In this document: piece after piece, positions 37,780-49,555 of the stretch | How positions within the stretch are numbered: the stretch's first letter is position 1 | How the letters are laid out: each line of letters starts with the position of its first letter | DNA from: Capillidium heterosporum | Taxonomy: Eukaryota > Entomophthoromycota > Entomophthoromycetes > Entomophthorales > Capillidiaceae | Direction: 5' to 3' | Length of the DNA stretch: 64,000 nt | Assembly: GCA_016630905.1 (NCBI GenBank) | Contig: WBMQ01000007.1 | Span: 434,001 to 498,000 of the forward strand | Translations under genes and position numbers: made by a program | The notes under the pieces: generated by a model | The model's input: the letters and a program-made list of their open reading frames with translations, nothing else | What the model was told of the DNA's origin: nothing | The model's database searches: none

Positions 37780-38935
37780 CCAACATTTGATCTTACCAAG
37801 CTTGTTTGAATATTCCAACACCTCAATGCTTTAGAAGCTTCCAACCTTACCTACAACTCTCAGCAACTTTAGCATTGATAGGTGTTATGGAAATGCATAG
37901 CGATAATGCCCAATTGTCAAGAAGTCTAATTCGTTACCTATATTATTGAATACCTATATTCATAGGTAAAGAAAGAATATGTAAATATCAGTCTCACTGA
38001 AGCAGAAAGCAGTTTTTCATTCAATATAGTTGTTAAAAGTAGCGGGAAATATAGATTCAGCTTTCCAGTTGGACTTCGACACATCTATTTATGCTACGTC
38101 ACCCAAGTCAGCGCTGATGTACAAGTATTGATGGTTGAAAGCTTCATATTGTACATTGTAAAGAGCATTCACATCGGCAGGGTATATTCAAAATATGGGA
38201 GACAACACATCTATTTGTTTTAGTAAAGGAATTTCGAAGTAAAATTTATAGAGTGTATCCTATTTTGAAACAAAGATTCGAAAGCAATAACTTGAAGGTA
38301 GAGGTGAAGATCAACAACTTGCGACGTAACCGATTTGAAACCTGCTGCTTCCAGTACTTCAAGCTCAACTTCGATAAAGTGAAGAAGGTAAGGGTTTAAA
38401 AGTTCTTCTAAAGTTATTTCAAGACAGCTAATTGAATAGCCCCTTGTAAACTAAGCATCTAATGATGAAACTATCAGGAGGAAAATGTCAAAGTCGATTC
38501 CAATAAGCTTCTCTTTTTGCAACTTGAGCTCTCAGCTCAATGAGCTTACGAGGTGCAGGACTGAGAGATGATTGCACTGGAAAATAAACTTTATCAACTG
38601 GACTCAATGGACGAGAAGGCTTATTTCTACAGGAACTACCTTCCGAATCAACCGTTTGCTGTGTAAATTTAGGGCCAAAGTCATGTACAGCTGCAATCTG
38701 CTCGGTAAGGTACTTATCGACTTCTTCAAGGCTAAAGTTCGTTCCCCCAAGCTCTTCGAAGTTGATCTCCTGATCATGTAGACTATATTCTCTAAACTTA
38801 CCTTCTAACTGATATAGACACGTCTACTTTGAATTGAGTAGGTACGAAGACACTATACTATTCTTCCAAAAGTTGGTTAAAGTAGATAACGGGGATGCTG
38901 AAGACCTTGTAAAAAATGTTACTGTGTAAAGAGAT
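37780..38935 (+). pseudogene. Dead copy of the TPR-like gene
   Basis: Relic of the gene at 15.9-17.18 kb. Matching blocks in order: IIEYLYS then a stop then VKKEYVNI (near 37942); HIYLCYVT (near 38080); NLRRNRFETCCFQYFKLNFD (near 38315); EMIALENKLYQLDSMDEKA (near 38567); GKVLIDFFKAKVRSPKLFEV (near 38700); and YEDTILFFQKLVKVDNGDAE (near 38845). Stops appear where the other copy has Q or W codons (TAG for CAA, TGA for TGG). Some splice sites are still recognisable. A further open block with SKARPNFHFG near 39020 may belong to it, but I see no match in the other copy. Confidence 0.8.
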
Positions 38936-39129
38936 CTCGGCCAACAAACAGCTAAAAAGTTGTTTCGATTAGATTGTTTGTACTAGGGCGAGTTTAAGTC
39001 AACTTTGGCATTCAGCAAGGCTCGGCCCAACTTTCATTTCGGAAATCTAGAAATTGAAATCCATATAAGTCGTCTCAATGTGGAGGCCTATATGCAAGTA
39101 ACATTTTAGTTTGTATTCAAGCACCAAGT

Positions 39130-40089
39130 AGGATGGATGTAATACTGGCGTTCTAGAATTTAGACATTTTGTCTTGGTTTTCGTACCTACTTTGAATCAA
39201 GATTTACTTTAAAACTATCATTTCAATTGACTTATATATATTTAATCCATCACATAAGTTAAATTTTTATAGCAAGGTAGAAAAGTTTATAAAAACTGAT
39301 AAATATACATATAGTATAATAGTAAACTTTCAAATTTCTCGATTTACAAGTTTATAATATATAATTAAAGATAAATATAAATACCAAGAGTATACTGATT
39401 ATAGTGGTTCTTTGATTGCCGTATCTAAATTACTTGATGGAGTTTCCTCCCGGTAAGTTCCTTTGCTGTTTAACGTAGAGCACCAAGACAAGCCCATAGA
39501 GCCATATCCTCCCTTTACTAGGATTATGGAATGGCTGTGGTGCATCTTCAATGTTTAATCAAATGAGGCTTGTTGGAAATGTTGTCGTTTACCACATTGA
39601 CATTGCTATTTCTATTTATCCATTGTATGGATATGTAGTTTTTATAGAGAAATAAAACTGAGTTCGACTGGATAGCTAAGTATCAATAAAAAGGGTAAAG
39701 GGTAAGCTAGATGATTATCTGTTGGCAAAGCTGAAGGTGCAAAATTTGAATTATCTATCCTATAGCCTTGTAGTTTTCTATAGACTAACACTTTAAGCTA
39801 CTGTTGGCTCAAAATGGAGCCAATCCAAAGTGATTGGCTACATCCATACCAACCCTATAGAAGCTGCGTAGCTATACGTTTTAAATGATACCATCCAATA
39901 AAACTCTACTTTCGAGCTGCGTAGTCAAACTTTAATCAATACAGGCCAAGTTTCAAGAATTCCCAACAGAGCAGGTGATAACAGTTTGTTTAAAGCTCTT
40001 ACGCAGTAAGTTTCTTAGATATATAAACATGGTAAGTAACTGCATACAACATTGAGTTTAAGAAAACGACAAGAGCATTGAAAGTCTAA
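39130..40089. other. Intergenic, no supported gene
   Basis: AT-rich spacer between the dead TPR copy and PARP copy A. It should contain the PARP copy A promoter. No gene is seen. Confidence 0.5.
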
Positions 40090-42353
40090 ATGGATTCAAT
40101 AATCAACCGATTCCTAGTTGGAAAGACCTTGTACTTCACCACAGGTTTATGCTTGGAGTCCACTTACCAAACTCATCGAGCAACGATAGAATTTTATGGA
40201 GGTAGGATAGTGGATATTTTGACGAAAGAGGTACTATATTTACATATTTAACACCATTTCTAACAGTGTTAGGTCGATTATATAATTACTTCAGTTGTAG
40301 ATGCCAAAAATAGGACGGAGGTTTTAAAGGGAAAAGGTAAAGGTGCCAAAGTAGTCTTGTATAGGTTCGTCTGGGAAAGCGTCCTCGAGAATAAACTGCT
40401 AGATCCCGAGGACTACTGTATAGATATAGGTGAAGTTATCAATGGAGCATCGTCTATCACCAAAAAGGGGAAGCGCGTTTCCTCACCAACTTTTGATAGG
40501 ACTGATGTTAAAGAATTGAGGTTAAGCTCTAATGACTACCTTGTCAAAGTGAATTTTAATTTTATATACATTAAATTCAAATCTATTAGAATATAGATAC
40601 GGCTTGTCCTTGCTACAACAACGCTAAGCTGTACAAAGAAGACTTAATCTATTCAGCGAAGCTATTACGAACTGGTTCAGACGATAAGAAGGATCGATTC
40701 TACATACTGCAGCTCTTGGAACTGTACGACTGGTATTTTATATGGATGCGATGGTAATATTATTCTTTTACATGCCTGTTAAAATGGGTTTAGGGGTAAA
40801 ATTGGCGGCAAAAACCAAAGTGTATTACGAGCGTTTAAAACCAATATTACTGCAGCCAAAACGAAGTTCCATTCCAAGTTTAAGGTGCGTCATTTTCTTT
40901 TAACACGTATATTTAATGAGCTTTTATCTTTAGGCTAGATCCGGTTGTAAGTTTGGGGATCTACCCTACCTATGTGCCTCAGGAAAGTATGAGATCCTGG
41001 ACACTGATTCCAACTTTGACGGTACCTTGGCACCTATAGAACTGGATAAGACTTCCGATACCGATTCTTTACTACCAAAAACGACTTGCCAGCTGATAGA
41101 CTATATATTCAACAAAAAGTTTATGAAAATGCATTTAGCTAGCTTTAATTATGACATTGAAAAAATGCCTTTGCAAACCCTTACCCCAGAGCACATTAGT
41201 AAAGCTTACGAAGCGCTACGCAGCTTAGCTACCGAACTGGATAAACTCGATCCAAGGTAATGCATAGATAGTCAAATCTAATCCTCATTTATGTCTTTAT
41301 AATAGCCCGATGAAACTTTTTGATTACAGCGCTCAACTCTACAAAGTTCTACCCCATAACTTTGGTAATAGTTTCCCTACCGTCATCAACTCGACCGCTT
41401 TACTTCAAGACAAACTAACTATGATCGAGTCCCTCACAAACATTCAGCTTTCCTTCCAGCTGATGGATACCAACCACAAGGAGGATGTCAGTAAGGAAAC
41501 ATCACCTTATCAAAACTATTTAGCACTTGGTGTAGAGCTTGTTGAAATAGTAAAATCGAGTGCAACATTCGAATTAGTTAGTAAATACGTCCAGCGTAGC
41601 CAGGATAGTCCTAATAAGAAAAATAGTAGACGTATATGGAAGGTTGCTCAAGTTTTCGAAGTGAAGCAGAACTGCAAACCTGACCCCTCCAATCCTGGCA
41701 ATCGTAAACTGCTGTGGCATGGAGCTCACACTACCAACTTGGTAATATTTTATCAGATATACTTGACGTCCCATGTGCTTACACCTTGCCTTCCTTTAGG
41801 TCAGTATACTTTCCCGAGGGTTACATCTACCACCGTCTGAAGGTAAGTTGAAAACTTTTAAAAGTTGATATTGAAATGCTTTGATCTAGCACCGGTAGAC
41901 TGTTACAAGTTTGGAAAGGGGATCTATTTCTCAGGTAAGCTTTGAACTTCAAATCACTCTTACTAACCTTTTGATTTCTAGATACCTTTAATCAGGTACT
42001 TACCAACTGGATCCGACATTGTTCAACTAACTTGTACTTTTTAGGTTTCCAGTCTACGTTCTACGGACCTTGATCAAAGCATCCAATTTCTAACTCTATG
42101 TGAGGTTGCCTTGGGTTCGGAGTTGGAATTGGTCGAACCTGATTCCAACGCTCAAGATCTAGCTTTACAAGCAAACCGACATTCGATCAAAGGCTTAGGT
42201 CAAATTCAACCTGACATCAACGGTGCAGTTACATTTAGTGATGGAATACAAGTTCCTTTAGGGTTGCATATCCAACAGCCTCGAAGGAAGCATCTACAGT
42301 TGAAATTTAATGAGTACGTCGTGTACGATCCATGTCAGGTAAAGGAGAAGTAA
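40090..42353 (+). CDS. Poly(ADP-ribose) polymerase, copy A (BRCT-WGR-PARP, diverged)
   Basis: Nuclear enzyme family that transfers ADP-ribose from NAD+ to proteins at DNA breaks. About 600 residues over roughly ten exons. The N-terminal BRCT-like domain (FLVGKTLYFTTGL, VDYIITS) is followed by a Lys/Ser linker. The WGR domain has FYILQLLELYDWYFIWMRWG across an intron. The regulatory helices include LPKTTCQLIDYIF and YDIEKMPLQTLTPEHISKAY. The catalytic domain keeps His (LLWHGAHTTN), Tyr (KFGKGIYFS) and Glu (FNEYVVYD). Departures from the usual pattern: WHGS-R is WHGAH, the G-I-L-S start is V-S-I-L-S, and GYMFGKG is CYKFGKG. Intron positions match copy B at 47289-49555, so the two arose by duplication. 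All exons join in frame. Activity is plausible but may be altered. Confidence 0.9.
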
Positions 42354-44131
42354 TGTTTTTTGGAAAAGATGGAAGTTAAAATTGTATGGATTTATTTAGG
42401 TACCTGGTCAAAGTTAAATATGAGAAGTGAGGTTTTAATAAAGTTATTTTTTTCAAGCATAATGCAATTTTTAAAATTTTATTTGGATAGTCTTACAAAA
42501 TTAGATATAGCAGTTACTTAGCCACTTGATTTTCAGCTTCCATTCACTCTTCCTACATCGCATTCATTTGAGTGCTCGACAACTCAAAGCTAGAAAATGA
42601 ATAAGCTTTCAGTTTTAAATTGTAGCTTAGGCCAACAGTTCTACTTGGCTCGTTCCTTTATAAATCAGTTTATATTTGACATATTTGAGTGAATTATACA
42701 GCCTTTGTATATAAGATGAATTAAATACAACATCCAAAGAGCTCGATTATTTTCAGTATGTTCCTAATATATCTTTTACTCTTTGCCCTATTTTCGAAAT
42801 AAGTAACTTGGAGATGAGAATTTGATGCTCTACTTTAGTCAGTAAGTCTAGCAGGTATATTTTTGTCTAGGATGATAAGCAAGTGTCAACTAAATCGACA
42901 TATATCTTACTATTTTAGGTTGAAGCACGTTGGTAGAAAGTTCAACCCTTTTTCCGTTGTTTCGAAACTCCCGCTATTAAACCCGATACCCTTTCTCCTT
43001 TATTGGACACCTACAAAAATTTTGATCCAAATGTCATAGTTGGATGTAAGATATACGTTGTGTATTTCTATATAACTTCTTCAGTCTAAACTATCAGACT
43101 GTCAATGTAAAGTGGCTTTAATGAACTAAAATTTTGGAAGTTGGATCTCGATTATCAAGATATTGAAGAAACATTAGAAGTTTGAAAGTGAGCTCAAAAT
43201 TAATTAATGTAATAGGAGAGTTTAATGAAGTAGATAGAAATGACTTTATGAGCTTTAGTAAGTTTTTAAGTTGTAGTTAAGAATATTGGTATGGAGCTAG
43301 TCTAAGTTAGCTTTGAAGTTGCTTCAAAGGATTGCTCGATCGATTACCAGGCTCTTTGATAATTAGCTGAGTTGATTCCAATTTTTGATAGGATGTATAT
43401 AATAAGGTTGAGCTCCATCTAGGTCGGTACGATTAACTTTGAAGGATTATAATATTACTCATGTCAACTGGTAAAAGCTATCTAGCTACAGAGGTAAGGA
43501 GAGGTTAGTAAAATGGGCTTCATAGTGTAGCGAAAGATCTATATCTGTTAGTCCTAGTTCGCTAACCTATGAAAATAGGCCTTTAGTTTCTATGTTTTTG
43601 TTGTCTATTACCAACCTAAATATCTAGGCAATAGGTGATAGTTCCTTCACTTGGTTCCTACCACAAATAGCCATTAATGCTATATGAATGAATTCCTATC
43701 CACGATAACAATTAGAATATATTCTACTAACACTATCAACTTTAATTATGAAGAGTATCGCCATTTATAGTAAAATATTACTTATATTGTAACTTGGACT
43801 TTTCAGAAGTAAGCTCGATCTAAATTTTGTACAATAAACTGTAAAATTGACTTTACTTATCACTATAGAGCCCTATAGTTTTGTATATAAGTATATCAAA
43901 TCTTTGAGTTAGATTAAATAATTTTATTTGAAGAAAAAAGCTATTAAAAACTCGGCCAAACTCGCCACCTTTTACGATCAACTATAATACCAAAACATAA
44001 ATGACACGCCGCTCCAACCTCCCAAAGAACATGGAAAGTCGGGCTCTACACTCCAAATTAAATACATCGAACACTTCTAGTAAATTTAAAACGCTAGCAC
44101 CAACTCCCTACTCAAACTCAAACACTATACT
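42354..44131. other. Intergenic, with a possible exon relic
   Basis: Spacer between convergent PARP copy A and the MADS gene. At about 42918-43046 a block reads PAIKPDTLSPLLDTYKNFDP after an in-frame TAG, flanked by an acceptor-like TTTTAG and a donor-like GTAAGA. It could be a leftover exon of an unknown gene. Nothing else is seen. Confidence 0.4.
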
Positions 44132-45199
44132 TTAACTCTGATCGGGGGACCCTTCCAACTTGTGATTCTCGTTCCCCAAACTGGGTGACTCCAAGTTGGA
44201 ATTCAAGCTGGACCAGTACTTGGACATATTGTTACCGTTCCCATTTCCATTCCCTCCATTTCCACCACTACCGTTCAAATTCATATGCAGTATAGGGCTG
44301 TTCAAGATACTTGAGTTACCATGGTTCTGCAAGTTTGTAGCACTAGGGTGGTTGAACCGCATATCAGCATTAGTCAGGTAGTTGAAGTTATTTAAGTTGG
44401 TGTTCATATTATAGGGGTTGTTGAAGTGAGGACTAGAATTGTTAGGAGGTAGAGCTTGGGGGTTCAATAGTCGTTGGGGGTTGGGAATTCCGGCCATACT
44501 GGGAGGTTTCGACTCGTAAGGTAGGTTGGGTTCGGAAGGTAGCATATCACTGTAGCCACCGCTGAACTGGTTGGATCCACCATTCCCACTACCAGCACCA
44601 CTTATACTGCCGTTACTGCCACCCATACGTTGAGCCTCCAACTGCTGTAAAAGCTGTGGATCGGGAGCGTTTAAACAGGTTTGAATCAGATTTTTACCTT
44701 CCGGTTTTGTTACCAATGGCTGCAACTTGGGAGTGGTGAATGTGTAGACCAAACCAGTCTCACTAACAACCAGCAGTAAGATCTGAGTTCCAGTTAATGT
44801 GGAGAGCTCGAAAGCCTTCTTCATGATGCCAGCTTTACGCTTGCTGAAGGTAATGTGCCTCCTGGATTTGTCCTGGATGTATTCGATCTTGATCTTGCGA
44901 CGGTCCTCTTTGGCGTTCTTGGTAGGCACATTGCCATCGGAATCCAGTTCTATATCCTGGTCCAAACCCCGCTTGAACATAGGGGAGTTGTTGGCATCGG
45001 TAGCCTGGGTTTGGCTTTGGCTTTGAGGGGAGGTATGTAGCCCATTAGGCTGCATGCCACTCAGTCCAACGCTGTTGGTACCGTTTTGGTAATGCATCTG
45101 CTGTTGCATCATAGCTTGCATGTAATTGGGATTGGCGTAGGTCTGCCCTTGCGAAAATTGGTTCCCGTTAGCTAGTTGATTCATCATGGCGGCGTTCAT
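44132..45199 (-). CDS. MADS-box transcription factor, SRF/MCM1 type
   Basis: Nuclear DNA-binding regulator, 355 residues in one exon. The MADS box spans about residues 100-156: RRKIKIEYIQDKSRRHITFS, KRKAGIMKKAFELSTLTGTQ, ILLLVVSETGLVYTFTTPKL. These are the type I (SRF/Mcm1) residues, including the short SAM-like extension QPLVTKPEGKNLIQTCLN. The acidic stretch before the box (DIELDSDG) is also seen in Mcm1-like proteins. Flanks are low-complexity: Met/Gln/Asn-rich at the N-terminus and Asn/Gly/Ser-rich at the C-terminus with a Gly-Asn run (GGNGGNGNGNGNN). Family role is combinatorial control of mating, cell-cycle or metabolic genes; the partner is unknown here. The gene lies between the two convergent PARP copies. 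Confidence 0.93.
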   Translation of the reverse strand: MNAAMMNQLANGNQFSQGQTYANPNYMQAMMQQQMHYQNGTNSVGLSGMQPNGLHTSPQSQSQTQATDANNSPMFKRGLDQDIELDSDGNVPTKNAKEDRRKIKIEYIQDKSRRHITFSKRKAGIMKKAFELSTLTGTQILLLVVSETGLVYTFTTPKLQPLVTKPEGKNLIQTCLNAPDPQLLQQLEAQRMGGSNGSISGAGSGNGGSNQFSGGYSDMLPSEPNLPYESKPPSMAGIPNPQRLLNPQALPPNNSSPHFNNPYNMNTNLNNFNYLTNADMRFNHPSATNLQNHGNSSILNSPILHMNLNGSGGNGGNGNGNGNNMSKYWSSLNSNLESPSLGNENHKLEGSPDQS

Positions 45200-47288
45200 C
45201 TATTTGGAGATATGTGAATTGGCTAAGAACTTTTGCGACGTAAAGTAACTGTGTAGGGAAGATCTTCAATGGGAAATTAAAATTAGAAATATGATTCCGA
45301 TCTTAGTATTTTATTAGATGGAGTGGTGCTACAGTGAGGTTATATAGGTGTTAGTCGCAAAACTTTTATGGGGATTTAAGGGTTGTTACTTTGCCCTTAA
45401 TTCAAGGGTTTCTTGGAGAAACTTTACGGGGAAAGTTGATACAGGTTGCTTTGAATTTTAACGTCCTTTTGGGCTGAGACTTTAGATCGTCATCTTCGAT
45501 AAAGCTGGGTAGATAGATTCGTTTCATATACTCTTATTTGTTGAAAAGAAGCATATTTCTTGACGCTTACTGTAAATTAGAACATATTACATCTAAAAAT
45601 CCACCATCCACAAAGCTTTACTCACACAACCCTGTCAATTTAACGGTAAATTTGGTTATAATTCGTATCCCAATACCTTGATGATATACAACCTTTAAGT
45701 TACTAATTTTAGTTAGTCGATATTAAAAGTTATTTTCCAAATTACTAACGTTATCAGTATCAATATTTTAATTATAAATTTAAAAGTAAACAAAGCTTAG
45801 AAACTGGATATTACTTTCTTCAATGCTTTGCAGGTGTGAAATGTAAAGGCAGATGTTGCTTGGTGCAATGATACTATCGGTGTTATAGACGAATGTTGGA
45901 AGCGATTGGGGTCACAGGGAGCACTTTAAGTATCTTGAACTAAATTAAATTACACTACAAGCCAGATCTAAGTCCTTTTGGGACATATGACTCCAAACAT
46001 AAGTCTTGCCATTTGGTTTCGTAAACATAGATCCTGATGATTCAGCCCTTAGATTTGAAATGTCTTTATATTGTAAATATTGGAGGGGTGATACCGGATG
46101 GGTATAAGTCCCTTATTGAAAAAATGTCGATACACATGGATACAGTATAGCTTTTCATTTTTATCGGAAAAATATGTATATTGGATCCTTGGATTATATA
46201 GAAGGCGCTCCCTCTACTCGGATTAGCCGGGCACTTTTAACTTGTAATCTTCTAAGCTAAAAGTATCTAATAAATCCGAATGGAGATAGTAAATTGTTTA
46301 GGTCGCTTCAAAGGAACTTCTCCCATATTATCAACAAGCAACATGAAATTTGCTGATATCTCCTCTCATAGTAATATGAAAAGATATAGCCTCAGCATTT
46401 CAGATCACCAAAATCTAAAAACTCCAACTTACAGCTTGCAGGCAAATAGCCGTGAAAGGTAAGTTAAATGGTGGCTACTGAAGTTACAAGTATGGATTGT
46501 AGCAATATAATCAGGGAATGGATGTCAACAAATTCTATTATACATTTATCTACATAAATTTCCAAATGAATCATTGTTTATTAACTTGAGTTAATTCTCA
46601 GTTCCTTCGACGCTGAAAGCTATGTGACTGTAGATTGCATATTCACATACACTAATTTCTGCAATGTGGAAGTGATAAACAAGCATTCCTTCTTTTCTGA
46701 TTTAACCTAAAAAGTTTGATGAGGAAGGTGATGTTGGGTTGTACTACTTGAGTATAGTTTTGTAAGCATGAGTATTGAAAATTCAATCGAAGTTGATACT
46801 CAGACCTACTGGTACACTAAGTTTAACCTCTAGAGATATAGTAAAATAGCTATTAATACATGATAAACTTTGAAACGAAGCTTCAACATATATCTAAAAA
46901 TAAATTAAATGTCCAATAATAAATCAATCTAAGTATGTAAAATTTAGTGCTTGCATACTAAATTTTGTACAGGTTCAATTTTAAACGTATGTGATTAAAA
47001 TATATACGACAAGTGTTGTCTATTTTATATAAATACATTGACATACCTAAAGTTGTAGCTATAAAAGAAGATAATTTGAAATTTCAAAAGGCAGAGGTAT
47101 TGCCATATAGCTGATGACAAATTTATAGAATTGATAGTGAGACAGAGTGATAATTAGTTAGGCGAAGTCTAGGTGGTGGTGGTACAAAATTGAATCGTCA
47201 AGTAAACTCGCACTCGAAATTAGTTCTGATTGAACTTAACTCGGATAAGGTACCTAAAAGAAATTGTCGTTAGTATATATCAGTCCTT
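45200..47288. other. Intergenic, no supported gene
   Basis: About 2.1 kb holding the MADS gene promoter and the 3' flank of PARP copy B. A small open frame at 46280-46462 (+) has no support. Confidence 0.5.
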
Positions 47289-49555
47289 TCAAAAACTATA
47301 CTTCATCTTGATTTGGTTCGTATCGTAGACGATGTACTCGTTATAGTACAGGAAAGGGTTTCGTTCATCTTTAGGTTCGATCGGTAAACCTAAGGGGACT
47401 TGGACTCCGTTGTCCAAGGCGATATACCCTTCGGGATCAGGTTGGATCTGACCTACCCCCTTTGTCGAGTGGTGCTTGGCCTTTTTAACTCGTTCGGCGG
47501 CATCGTAGTCCGAGTCGATGAGTTCCAACTCCTTACCTAGAGCTACTTCGCAGAGGAGTAGTAGACCTTCATCTTTGCTGAGGTGGGAACAGCAATAGTT
47601 GGCTGACTATAATAAAATTAGAATTAGATGTTTAGAATAGGCAGAGTAAACGGTTACGAACCTTACTAACGATATCTACAAAAGTTGAGGTTAGCTAAAG
47701 TAGTTGGTATTTTTAAATGTACCTGCAAAGTAGACACCTTTGCCGAACATATAACCACTGACAGGAGCTAAAGGGTATAGAGTGTTAAGAAAATATGAGC
47801 ATAGAAGTTGAACTTACCTTCAGGTGGTGCAATACGTAACCCTTGAGAGAGGATACCAACCTAATATAGTATCATGTAAGCACATTAAAATTCGAGGCAT
47901 AGGATAATCTTACAAAATTAGTGAGACGAGACCCATGCCACAATAACTTGCAGTTGGTATGATCCACAAAGCTGTCGTGCTCGGATTGGCGCTTGACTTC
48001 GTACACGTCCTGAATCTTCAACTTGTACCAGCCGTGGGTACCACCGTGACTGTTGGTGACGTATTGGGTGACTAATTTGAAGGCCTCGCTATCCTTAGCT
48101 ACATGGACAATTTCGTTGTTGAGTGCCTTGTAGTTTCGATCAGATCGGTTCTCGGCAGCGACTTCCTTCTTGGCGTCCAGAATCTGGTTGGCGAATTGCA
48201 TTTCGGCCAATGATTCGATCATGGTCAGCTTATCTTTGACCATATCTTCGGTGTTGATGGTGGGAGGTTGACGCATACCAAAGACGTGAGGGATAATAGT
48301 ATAAATTTGGAGCTGAGGTCCAAAAGTCTGTCCCTACTATTTTTATAGTTAGTAAGCTACAATTGGTTAAGCTACCTTGGTTTAGATTTGTTGATTTCAG
48401 TAGATATTTCTTGGAGAACAGTATAAGACTTGGAGATGTGCTCTTTGGTAAGCTTCCCTAAGGGCATCTTTTTGATATCGTAGGAAAGATCATTCAAGGC
48501 CTGCTCCATCATCTTCTTGTCAAAGATCCAATCCACTAACTTTTTGATTTCCTTCGGCAACAGAGAGTCAGGTTCGGGGACGCTTTCGACTTCTGGGGTC
48601 TCTTCAGCTTCGTAAAAGCTGTAGTCGCGCTCCATAACCAAGTATTTTCCTGCAGCATACTCGTAGGGTAGAGATCCAAACTTACACCCTGACTTGGCCT
48701 AACAATATAAATTAACAAGGTGAAATTTAAAAATATCAAAATACCTTAAACTTGGAGATGAACTTGCTTTTAGCACTATCCAAGTCAGAATAACACTGCT
48801 CCAAGCTAGTTTGACCTTTAACACCAACTCTCCCCCTAAAAGGTTAGTGAGCGCTTATTATATAAATTTACCATCTTGTCCATATGTAGTAGTAACCGTT
48901 AAGTTCCAGAAGCTGCAGAATATAGAATTTGTTGTTGTTGTGGCCCAAATTAGTTTGGTTCATCATCGCATCGTAAACCAAATCTTCTTCGTACAGCTTA
49001 GCTTGGTTGTAGTATCCACAAACCTCATCTACATTCTAATGATTTGCTCAATATAAATTAAAAAACAATACTTACTTTGATAAGGTAATCAGCAGGAAGT
49101 TGTTTCAGCTCTTTAACTTTGGTTTTAGCCAAAGTAGATGAAGCGGCTCGTTTCTCTTTCGTCTTAGTTGGAACGTCCTTCTTATTGGTTGATAAAGTTG
49201 CATCTTCAGATTCATTTATCTTTACAAGATAAGAGTCGGTATCCAAAACTTTATTTTCCTTGATACTTTCCTCGATAAAAGTAAATGGAACTGCTGGAGT
49301 GTTGACAACCCTTTCTTTCAAGGCCTTCGTTCCGCTTTGAATATCTTCACTTGAAGTTACTATATAATCGACCTATTTCTGTTAAAATACTTATAAAAAG
49401 ATCAGATAAGCTACCTGTTTAATCAATCTCTCAGATACTTTGCCACCGTAAAGCAGAATCTTCGCCTTGTTGGTTTCATAGTTGGATTCCTTTCTCAAAC
49501 TAACCGTAAAATGGAAGGTCTTTCCAACAAAAATTTCGTTGATTATCGTACTCAT
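47289..49555 (-). CDS. Poly(ADP-ribose) polymerase, copy B (BRCT-WGR-PARP)
   Basis: PARP1/2-type enzyme for DNA-damage signalling, about 600 residues in roughly ten exons. Start at 49555: MSTIINEIFVGKTFHFTVSL opens a BRCT domain that continues KILLYGGKVSERLIKQ and VDYIVTSSED. A Lys/Thr-rich linker follows, then WGR (FYILQLLELNGYYYIWTRWG RVGVKG) and the helical regulatory domain (LLPKEIKKLVDWIFDKKMME, YDIKKMPLGKLTKEHISKSY). The catalytic core has all signature residues: His in LLWHGSRLTNF, Tyr in GYMFGKGVYFA and Glu in YNEYIVYD, the HYE triad of polymer-forming PARPs. The domain order matches the filamentous-fungal PrpA type. All junctions are in frame. Copy A at 40090-42353 is its inverted, more diverged paralogue. 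Confidence 0.95.

Larger units (their letters stand above)
36310..38935 (+). repeat. Inverted, degenerate copy of the GPI+TPR segment (16-19 kb)
   Basis: This segment repeats, in opposite orientation, the block holding the GPI-protein gene, its 3' spacer and the TPR-like gene. Order, direction relative to each other and spacing agree. Similarity starts near a shared TATAAAA ahead of the GPI relic and runs to the TPR block NGDAED near 38890. The best part is noncoding: a 44-base stretch at 36669-36712 is identical to the reverse complement of 18444-18487, just 3' of the GPI gene. About 185 bases of the GPI coding 3' part are missing here. Mismatches are mostly C-to-T and G-to-A relative to the 16-19 kb copy. 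Confidence 0.85.

Noticed and set aside
42354-42900. Further PARP exons after copy A
   Set aside because: The catalytic domain is already complete at the TAA 42351-42353 and aligns end to end with copy B.
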